Part shown: piece by piece, positions 10,997-20,252 of the stretch | Numbering within the stretch: position 1 is the stretch's first letter | How the letters are laid out: every line of letters begins with the position of its first letter | Source: Lactifluus volemus | Taxonomy: Eukaryota > Basidiomycota > Agaricomycetes > Russulales > Russulaceae | DNA: 64,000 nucleotides | Assembly (NCBI GenBank): GCA_022376515.1 | Contig: WTXI01000193.1 | Location: 1-64,000 of the forward strand | Direction: 5' to 3' | Notes under the pieces: generated by a model | The model's input: only the letters and a program-made list of their open reading frames with translations | What the model was told of the DNA's origin: nothing | Database searches by the model: none | Translations under genes and position numbers: made by a program

Positions 10997-13900
10997 TCAT
11001 GTATTACAACCATACTCTGACAATAACTTCACAACCCCTCGATGTCCCATTCGTAATGCTTCTTGAGACGGTGTCTGGCCCTGGTCATTGAGAACATGGA
11101 TATCTGCACCTCGTTCAAGTAGCAGCTTAACGATCTCACGATAACTGTTAGCTGATGCGGACTGCAACGACGTCCGATGGCGGTGGTCTGTCGCATTCAC
11201 GTCGGCGCCATGGTCAAGCAACAACCGGACGACTTCCAAATGTCCGAGCCGTGATGCATAAAGCAATGGCATCCATCCATTGTCGTCCCGGGAATCTACT
11301 CTCGCACCGTGCTTGACCAAAAACTTGGCGCCTTCCAGCCATCCATCGTATGAGGCCACTAACATGGGTGACTGGCCATGTATACGTCGCCCATTGACAT
11401 CCGCGCCGCGGTCAACTAATGACTGTAAGAGACCAAGGTCCTTCGATTCCAATGCGGAATATAACGAAGTCCCCTGATCACTGTTAAGCGCATCTGCGTC
11501 TTCAATGGGGCGCAGAGAAACTACGCTTCGCATGCGCTCTGCGAGGAGCCTGGAAATATTGAGCTTCCCATGGTCAAGCGCCAGGTCTAAGGCAGTCTTG
11601 TTTTCGTTATCCCTCACGTTGACATCTCCGCCCGACTCCAGTAATAATTCCACGATGTCCAGATGCCCGTATTGTGCCGCTGTATGCAACGGCGTCCGAC
11701 CGTTTCTGGCTTCTGCGTTCAGATTCGAGCCACATCGGATTAGTAAGCGGGCAATCTCGAGGCCTCCGTTACGAGCTGCACTGTCCAGTGGCGTTTCTTC
11801 ATCCATATTCGGCTTATCAATAGATGCACCACGCTCAATCAACAATTTGGTAAAATCGAGGTGCCCCCTCCCTGATGCGATATGCAGTGGCGTTTCGAGG
11901 CGTTTTGCCTGACGATTTATATCTGCGCCATGGTCAAGCAAAAGTAGCAGAATATCGGAATGTCCATATTGTGATGCAAAGTGTAATGCAGTCCCGCCGT
12001 TGTCAGCAGCAGAGTTCACGTCTGCACCATTCTCGACCAAGAAGCGTGAAGCCTCCAGCATTCCGTTGCGCGATGTCACCATCAATGGCGTTATTTGACC
12101 CTCGCCACGCACGTCGATGTCTGGGATAAAGTCCAGTAGTAAACGGAGGATGTCGAGATGCCCGTTATATGATGCTTCATGGAACGGGATATCTGCACCG
12201 GATTGAGAATTGGGATCTGCACCGTGATCGATCAAGAAGCGTACGACCTCGACAGTCCCGTCCTTGCCACATCCAAAATATAAGGCAGTCTTTCCCTCCC
12301 GTGACTTCGTGTCCACGGCTGCACCGGATTCGATGAGAAATTCTACGACATTGAGATGCCCAAAATTTGATGCAGCGTGCAGTAGGGTCTGAAGGCGATC
12401 GTCTTGTACATCTATATCTGCACCGTGGCGAAGCAGCTCCTGCACGACAGCCAGAGATCCACATATCGATGCCGCATGCAATGGGGTCCTGCCGTCGTTG
12501 CCGCGACAATTTGCATCTGCGCCATGCCGTAGTAATGCCTGTACGATCTCAAGCTCTCCTCGACCTGACGCATGATACAGTGGGGTCATTCCATTTTTGT
12601 CCCGTATATTGACATCTGCGTGGTGTTCGAGTAACAACTCCACATGGTCACGACGTCCCAGTCCTGATGCTACTTGTAATGGTGACTCCTCGGACCCGCC
12701 AGGGGAATTCACGTCTGCACCGTGGTCGAGGAGGAGCAGCACAATATCGACATGTCCCTTGGCGAGCCCAGCCTTCAAACAAGTATCGTAGTGGCCTCCA
12801 ACGGTATTGACATCTCCTGAATCTAGTGTTGCCGCGGCTCGTGAGCCGCTAGGCCAAAATCGGCCGAGCCAAGCCGATTTTGGCCGATTTTGGCCTAGCG
12901 GCCCACGAGCCGCGGCAACACTACCTGAATTGAGGACGAGAAGACTCGTAACAAGGCTGCGGAAGCCACAGAGTGTGGCATAGTATAGCGGGGTAGCCAG
13001 CGGTGGTGTTGGGTGAGTCGCGAACATGTGCTGACGGAGAGGGAGGTCAATATCGTATATCCAGACCCATGTTCGAAAGTGTGGCTTGTCCCGGTCAAAA
13101 AGACGCTCCATCGCATGCTGGATGTCCATATTCCGCACTACGTTTTTGAACCGACCGTGGTCGACCCAGTGGCGGGCAGCATAGTTCGCAAATGGGAACT
13201 TCTTCATACGCTGCTTGTCGACGTGATCATCGAGATGGAGTAGGATGCTGAGAGAGGCCTGTGCGAGCATGGTATGCGCAGACTGGAGAGCGACGTGATA
13301 GCGGGAAAGATACTTTCCCGCCTTGGCTAGGCGATCGGATGTCAAGAACTCCCTGACAGAGAAATGGGAGAACTGGATGATTGGCGATTCATCGACATCC
13401 AATATGACGATCAAACTCGAACATGCGGATAAAACGGCGTCTTGGGCGTCTACTGGGCACCAATCTTCGCAATACTGGGGAAGTTCATGGACGTCGAATC
13501 GAATCGCGAGGACATTCGCGAGCTCTTCGACGCGAAGAGGGCGAACGGCAACCAAGAGACATTGGAACAGCCGATGAGCGTATTCTCTTTTCTCCTTCTC
13601 AATCCCGAGTAAAGTCCGCTCATAAGTCGCGTCCAAGGTCTCAGGCAGCTCATCCAGAGTACGACGAATTGCCGCGGGAAAACTACGACGAAGAGTGTCC
13701 AGCTGACAAAACACCCAGCGGAACCTGTCCGGTGAAGTCAGATAAGACACCATTGCAAGACACGACCACGTTCATGACTTACATTCCGTCTGATCTCGCA
13801 AAGAGGACATCAATTACATGTTGCTTGTCCTCTGTTCTCCATTTCCGCATCCTTCGATCGGAATAGACGACCGTGCTGACGTAATCAAGAATATCCTGCC

Positions 13901-15782
13901 CTTGTCCGCGTTCATCATGAAGAGACACACGAAGAGACGTCAGAGGTTCCAGAACCGTCTGGATGTCGGTCTCCGGGCGACTGGTTACACAAATTCGTAA
14001 ATTTGGAAGGTTTAACTGAACAAGCTCGTCCACGAGATCGAGCACCCTCTCGCGTGCAGTCGGAAATCCAGATGTATTCGGACATTCGTCGAGTCCATCC
14101 ACGATTATGTAAACATCAGGCAGTCCTGGGAGCTTGAGCATTTGCTTGAGGCATTCTGTAAGTGCCTGATCATCAGGCTGGTGGGATCCTGCGTTGTGTT
14201 GCGAATACAGCTGAGAAAGGGTGTTATTGCAAGGATCAGATTTGGCACTGAGCTGGGCGAGGAGAGAGGTGAGCAGGCCGTGGACGTCCTGCTTGAGAAT
14301 GTCCCTGAAATCAAAATAGAAATACCCCAACAGGGCCAATCCTGAATCGAATTTTGCTTTGGCATCTTGAATGATACTGGAACTATTTCATAATATGAAT
14401 GACCTGGATGAGAGATGTGAGGATGACACACACCACAGCACACTCTTTCCTGAGCCCGCTGCGAAGATGAGCAGCATGTTGTTATCAGAAGAAGAAAAAG
14501 GATGGAAGATGGGGCACATACGCACGTTTACCGTGTATCCATAAAAGGGAGCCCCTTGTTTTCCATTTCTGGAAAGTGTCGCCTTGAATAAACCAGGCAG
14601 CAGTTCCATCGTGGTGAGCTGTGCGTGCAATGTTGTGGTTTGTCGATGGATCGGGAGGGGAGAGCCACATTCGAATATCCCTCTGCAATTGATTACCTAG
14701 GATGTATGTTGAGTCTAATGGCGGTTACTAGTTAACATGGAACAGACGTTTCATCTTGTTCATCTCGATTGTCGTCTCTTGCATCGTAACTGGTAAGGAG
14801 AGAGCCTGAGAATGTAAGCAGTGATAAGGTCATGCATGTGAACATACCCAAAGCTTGCTGCATGTGACTGGTTGACGCCTTGCCGTCTGCTCGCACAATA
14901 CCCTTGTTCAATTGTTTCACAGCCACTCAAACGGGGGTTGCGTACCGTCCATGACCACTTTCACATTATTGACAAGGCCATGGACGACCTCAAACGTTTG
15001 AGCTACCGTCATTCGAGCCTCATCCAGAGTGAGGCGGTCCAATCGCTGCAGCACGGCCTCGATCTCTTTCTCTCCCAATAGCTTCTTCGCGAATTTCTCT
15101 GTGCCATGTTCGTATTTTGGGAATGCGTGGGAAACTGAAGACTTACTTAATAGACCTTGCTTGATTTGTTTAGTCGCCAGGGCGAGAACGGACAACACTT
15201 CGACCAATATCTTGACGATGATATCAGTCATTGCAGCGTTGAATGGGACCTCGGTATAAATTTGGAGGCGTTGAAGGAAATTTGCGACACATTCGAAGAG
15301 GTCAACGAGTGCGTCATAACTTGCGCGAACTTGAATAGCCGTCTGATATACTCAAATGTTACAAATGATACGGAAGCAAACCGAAAGAATTACCTACCAC
15401 GAGAAGTATATCCACGCCACAAACGATTGCATTTGCAGGTTTAAATACCTGTAGACATAAGGGTATACAATGAGATAAGACAAACCGATAGGCTCTGGCG
15501 TACCAGACTGGTGGCTGGGCCAAGAACTCCAGCAAACACATGTAGAACTTGTACTACGGGGCTAAGCCATTTGATCAAGTTCCGATTTCCATCCCGGTAA
15601 TCTTTGAAGGCCATTGCCCTTTCTTCAAGCAGATCAAGGATGGCTCTTGGAGAGACGCAGTTCTGGAACTGATAGGTGAAGGGATTTTGGGTGAGATCTA
15701 TTCCGGTCTGCCTGGCATAGTCGTCTAAAGCGTCGAGAATCAATCTGTGGTTGGAGGACGAAATCTGTGTTGTGGATGACAT
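10997..15782 (-). CDS. Goodbye-NACHT-ankyrin NLR, copy 1
   Basis: Fungal NOD-like receptor (STAND ATPase), presumably cytosolic. The start at 15,782 opens MSSTTQISSSNHRLILDAL. The Goodbye domain follows over several short exons (15,782 to about 14,940) and includes TDIIVKILVEVLSVLALATK. A WLSPPDPSTNHN linker precedes the NACHT domain. Splicing with donor GTGCGTATG near 14,520 rebuilds a Walker A GKPGSGKS. Walker B is YIIVDGLDE (about 14,100). A further intron (about 13,778-13,720) joins DGM to FRWVFCQLDTL, so the internal Met at 13,753 is not a start. The winged-helix-like region runs to about 13,050 and about 19 ankyrin repeats fill 12,990-10,997. The ankyrin block carries an in-frame 108-bp insertion from a palindromic MITE. 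NACHT drives nucleotide-dependent oligomerisation and ankyrins sense ligand in this family; the ligand here is unknown. The frame appears open throughout; exon borders are my own reading. Confidence 0.85.
12824..12923. mobile_element. 100-bp palindromic MITE inserted in frame in NLR copy 1
   Basis: The sequence is a nearly perfect inverted repeat. Arms of about 40 bases begin TAGTGTTGCCGCGGCTCGTG and differ at one position, around a short spacer. It is flanked by CCTGAATC and CCTGAATT (12,816-12,823 and 12,924-12,931), an 8-bp target duplication with one mismatch, as expected for hAT. NLR copies 2 and 3 lack it. The insertion plus duplication adds 108 bases, a multiple of three, so the NLR frame stays open with 36 extra residues. 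Confidence 0.9.
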
Positions 15783-18125
15783 GAAGACAAAGGTGTTGTA
15801 GGAGGTGGTGGAAAACTAGGTGAGAAATAATGGTAGTGGCGTGTGGGCATGGAGATAAGCGCCGTACCTGTTCAGGCCAGGCTCCCACGTCAGTACGGAG
15901 AATCGGAACGGCGTCAAGTTGAACTTAATAACTGACAGGCTTGAGGTGCTATGCTGCATGATCTGAAAAGCGTGAAAACTGCGACCGGAGGGTGCCGGAA
16001 ACCTCCAACTGGGCGCTCCATGGAGGAGCCATTTCACGTGCAGCTCATTACCTTGCTTGGCACGCCAGGTTGGGCACGCCAGCCGTGGCATTGCATTTTC
16101 CAAGTCCTTTCTTTGTTGGTATTCACTTTCTTGAATCATAGGATGATGTTACGTGGGCGTTTGGTGGAAACGGGACCTGGCGCCTCCTCACAGTGGTCAG
16201 GGATGTGTTCCTCGAAGAGATTGAGGTGACGATGCTCGTGAACATAACAATTAGTGAGTTAACTGTGACATCTTCACAGATTCGGCAACAGGTCACATAC
16301 AGTACTACATGGAAGAGCGACGAGTCAAAAATAAGGGGGACATTCAAACCCGGATGTGGCAACATCAAGCCGAACACTGTTGCTACTGTATCCGAGTCAG
16401 AAAGTTCTTGGGTCACACTTTTATTGTCTTGCTCCTTCCGAACCCAAACAGTGCTGGCTTAGTCTTGAAGGACTTCAGTCCAAAGTGCATCAGCTGTGCT
16501 TTGTGGTACGTGGCAGTTTCGTCCTTGTGCCAGTGTCGGGAAGGCAGTTTACACAGAACGGACGTTTTTGTGATGAAAGCCCGTGGCAACCGATACCACC
16601 CCTCCACCCCATGCGTGTGCTCAACCTCAAGAACCCTGCTTCACACAGCGGCGCACCTTACTCTACCCGTCCTCCCGTGGCGACAGCCACGGATTCCACG
16701 GTTATGTTATTGTGGAGATCGTCCGCGTGCACTATACCTCTCGCAAAACGTCGAACATCCTCCATGTGATCTGCCAGATGTCAGTGGCTTCCAGTACATG
16801 CGCGAGGGGAAGGTACGAATGCATGCGGGCTTTACCTTGCATCCGACTGGGTTTTTTTTTTTTCATTGATGATCCCAAAACAGGTTGGGGCTCAGAAGAT
16901 CGTTTACCGGGACATTCAGGATATATCTACTCTCGAATCTCTCAAGGGGTGCTGGCGATGGATCACTTACCCCTCCGGTGAAACGAGGCTTGCGGCATCT
17001 TGGCCTCCCGAACTTGGCCAGGATACGACCAGTTTAGGTGAGCTTTGTCCCATGTCTCCCGCTTCCCCAACGGCCTCCTCACCATCTCCATCACAGATCA
17101 TTACACCCATCGATCGACGAGATGTTTTGTGACCTGTTACTAATGTTTTTTCCTCCTTCTCTCATGGGTTTCTGTAGGTTATTTTGATCGACACCATCGG
17201 CGTGACCCGTCAGGCTCACGCCCACTGTTGCAGTACGCCATCCTTCGCTGCCTGTGAAATGTATGGTAGTTGTGTCCTGAAAGAAGAAGTGGGCATTACC
17301 AACATGGAGGGTACTGTTGGCGTGTACGTGGACCAGCAAACTAAGTGGCGACGGTGTCGTAAGGAAGCTTTGATCTGTTGCAGAGGGCATCGGGAACGGC
17401 GACCACGTCCGGCGCATGAAGGAGGCGGAGGTGGGTGGCAAGAATCACGGTACAGACGACGAGAACGACCAGGGTATTTGTACCAAATCCAAAGAGTGTA
17501 TGTTAATGTACAAATAGTAAAGTTCTGTCAATAGATCACACTACTTGCGACCTGCACAGTCCGCAAGCAAGGTGGCCGACGACAACGTCGGCATTTCCCT
17601 AGTTAGGGGAATGTACCCAGGCGGATTCAGGTTCATGCTGACGAACCCACACACACCACAGCGATGATGGCAGACAAAACCAAACCACTTGACCTCAAGG
17701 GGTCTCACTTCTAACTATACGCACGCGCGAGACTGTGAACAAGGACCAGTGTGGGTAGGCAGTGGCAACGGGGTTCAGTAATAACGTGCTCATTCGAATG
17801 CGCCTTCAAGTCTTAACGTCCCGCGCACTTTCCTAAATGCAAGTCCTGGAAGGTCTGATGTGGGGTGACCCGGGCTGCTTAGGCGCCACTCGTATACTTT
17901 CACTTACTGTCGGCGTGGATAACCAAGACGAAGATAGGCTATGCCAGCTGCTTGGTGGAATGCCGACGCAGTGTCAACGAAGAAAGTATGATGAGTGGTG
18001 ATGCTATAGATCACTATGCGGTAAATATATGCCATGGGATTAGGAAGGTAGGGATGGGAGGTCGCTCGCTCATACGAATAAGTATGACTGTATGAGCATG
18101 TCGACATCTAAAAAAAGGGTCCTCT
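15783..18125. repeat. Unit 1 tail with a unit-specific 1.55 kb insert
   Basis: Non-coding spacer of the unit, from the NLR promoter side to the Hsp10 stop codon. Blocks 15,783-16,050 and 17,606-18,125 match the tails of units 2 and 3. Between them 16,051-17,602 is present only here. Host TTA appears on both sides (16,048-16,050 and 17,603-17,605). Several frames of 90-190 codons exist in the insert, but they overlap each other and I recognise none as a family. Confidence 0.7.
16051..17602. other. Unit-1-specific insert of unknown nature
   Basis: Absent from tails 2 and 3, where the flanking host sequences are joined directly. A 3-bp TTA flank on both sides suggests a transposition-like insertion. 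Only a weak CCTTGCTTG / CAAGCAAGG inverted pair is seen (16,051 and 17,562), with the right member 32 bases inside the edge. A poly-T run (about 16,850) and a GTRNGT-like site (about 17,040) leave open that it is a fragment of an intron-containing gene on the plus strand. No domain was recognised. Confidence 0.5.
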
Positions 18126-18541
18126 CTACTCTTCAATCTTTGCCAAAATCTCCGAATCCTTGAACAAATGATATTCCTATATCACCATCACCATCATCAG
18201 AGTGTGTGTGTGAAGGTGAAAAAAAACGCACATCCTCGCCTACTTTGATCGCATTCCCTCCCCAACCATGTAACAACACCCTATCACCCGCCTTGACCAA
18301 CGAGAGCACAATCCGACCTTCTTTGTCCGGTGCGCCAGGTCCGACCGCTATCACGGTAGCTTCTGGAAGGGGACTCGACGTGGCAGAAGTCGGGAGGAGA
18401 ATTCCAGTAGCAGTTTTCTAATATATTGTGTCATGAGAGAGAGGGAGGAGCGACAAAAAAAAGTACGGTTTCAGGTTTGAAACATTGGACGAGGAAGCGG
18501 TCGAGGAGGGGAACGAGAGACCTGATCGACTTGAAGGTAGC
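18126..18541 (-). CDS. Hsp10 co-chaperonin, copy 2, partial
   Basis: Three exons on the minus strand. The first visible one (about 18,471-18,541) encodes TFKSIRSLVPLLDRFLVQCF. The second (about 18,234-18,418) runs from KTATGI through the mobile-loop/core block ATVIAVGPGAPDKEGRIV to GGNAIKVGED, followed by a GTGCGT donor. The third (18,126-18,176) encodes EYHLFKDSEILAKIEE and a stop. All three join in frame to about 100 residues, the normal Hsp10 length. Differences from copy 3 include Pro to His in the LLPGWGG motif. An AG just before GCTACCTTC suggests the true start lies in an upstream exon. The pogo element begins at 18,604, only about 60 bases upstream, and may have removed the promoter and start. 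Confidence 0.7.
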
Positions 18542-19892
18542 CTGGACAGCCTTTTTGAAACATGGGTCAAAATGGACAAAATGGACGAGTGGACATCAAT
18601 ATACAGTTGATTATCTCATAATGCATGATATCATACCGCATATATCTAATAATGCATGGCTTTGAGTTGGGGACGAGGATGGTATGCAGTGAAACTGGCT
18701 GAACAATGCATAATGCATAATGCATAGCCTATGACTGATGATTTGCCACTAATATGTATTATCATGGAGGGCTTGTGACAGGCCTATTGTATTGGAGTAT
18801 CATCCACAATGTGTCAATGCCCGTTTCTCTATTGTGTCTTTCATTATGCACCTTATTGATCCTTTCGTTGTGGTCCTTACTGACTCAAACACAATAACAT
18901 TGTCCTTATTCATGCGGGGGGTGATCAGAATGTGTGCTCCTCAAAGGCTTCCAGTTGTAACCAACACTCCCCGGGCCCTCTTCTTGTGTTTCTCTGCCAA
19001 TCTGTGATGCCTAAGACAGAAGCGGTGCGAAAGCCTCGAGATAAGCCAGCCCCTTATCAGCGGAAGCCCAAAAAGGACAAGCCAAATGCGTCAAAAACCT
19101 CTGCTAAACCAGCTCAGCAGACCACACGACAGAATCTAACTCTGTCTGACTGGCTCACGGTTCTGAAATACATGGATGAGCACCCAGGGGTCTCTCAGGG
19201 TGACATTGTTGATCACTTCAAGACTAAGATTGATGGGGCACTGCTTTTTTCGCAGTCAGCACTCTCGCGCGCAATCGCAAAAAGGCCCGATCTTGAGGCA
19301 CGCAGTCAATCTAATCCTGTTGCGATGTCCTCAAAGCGGCCACGAATTGTCACACGACCTGATGTGGAACGTGCCTTGGTTCTCTGGGTTCACCATATGC
19401 TCGAAACAAAGAATGAAGTTGTCAGCGGGCCCATGTTACGAGAGAAAAGGAAGCACATCAGGAAAATCCAGAAAAAACTTAGACAGCTTAACCAGCTTAT
19501 TTCATTTTTAAGCCTGTCAAGTTGCTCAAGCTGCTTATTTTTTGCTTAGAAAATGAGTATGTACAACAGCTAAGCAAATCAAGGCCAAAGATAAGCACAT
19601 TAAGTAATTAAGATGTGTAAGACACTTAAGACAAGCAAACAGAAATAAAAAATTAATTTATGTAATTTAACTAAAGTCCGAAAACAAATATGCGAAGTCG
19701 CGACTCGCGAAATTTTCGCTAAGTCGTTACAGTAGGTGTATTGTTTACTACTGTTTGCACGATGTTGATTTTTGACTCGTAGTTTCTCTGCCGCCTCTTT
19801 CCATTTTCCCAATGCATTTTTCCCCCTGTCCCTCTCTGTCCCCGTCTCTGTCATCGCTCACTCAACGTGTCCGCCTCCTCCCCTTCTCTGCC

Positions 19893-19972
19893 TCTGCCTC
19901 TGCCTCTGCCTCTGCCTCTGCCTCTGCCTCTGCCTCTGCCTCTGCCTCTGCCCCTGCCCCTGCCTCTGCCTC
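19893..19972 (+). repeat. Hexanucleotide microsatellite (CTGCCT)n in copy A
   Basis: About thirteen tandem CTGCCT/CTGCCC units. The same tract is shorter in copy B (24,778-24,852, opposite strand). Confidence 0.9.
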
Positions 19973-20157
19973 TTTCGTGTCATCATCCACCTCCTGTGCC
20001 TGCGCCTCCCCCACTGCTTTTCACCTCCTCCTGGTCCACTGGCACTGCGAGGCCGTCTACGTGGTCGCGCTGCCTGCACTGACGTCTTCTCCCCCTCTCC
20101 CCGGTACGTTGCCGCGCTGCCTGCGCCGCCCTAACATTTGCTGACTTTTTTTCGTTG

Positions 20158-20177
20158 CCTCTTCCTCCTCCTCCTCC

Positions 20178-20212
<35 letters not shown>

Positions 20213-20252
20213 CTCCTCCTCCTCCTCCTCCTCCTCCTCCTCCTCCTCCTCG
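20158..20252 (+). repeat. Trinucleotide microsatellite (TCC)n in copy A
   Basis: An almost uninterrupted TCC run with a few TTCC breaks. Copy B has the complementary (GGA)n run at about 24,490-24,590. Confidence 0.9.

Larger units (their letters stand above)
6345..18541. repeat. Duplication unit 1
   Basis: Complete unit with zinc-finger gene, MBOAT, NLR, tail and Hsp10. It is longer than unit 3 because of the 1.55 kb tail insert and the 100-bp MITE. Its right end is cut by the pogo element at 18,604. Confidence 0.9.

Noticed and set aside
10997..13753. A stand-alone 918-residue ankyrin protein starting at the Met at 13,753
   Set aside because: The start lies in an intron (GTAAGT...ACAG). 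Splicing joins the NACHT exon ending DGM to FRWVFCQLDTL, so this is the C-terminal exon of the NLR.
19893..19972. CRISPR-like tandem repeats
   Set aside because: Contiguous hexanucleotide microsatellite without spacers, in a fungal genome.
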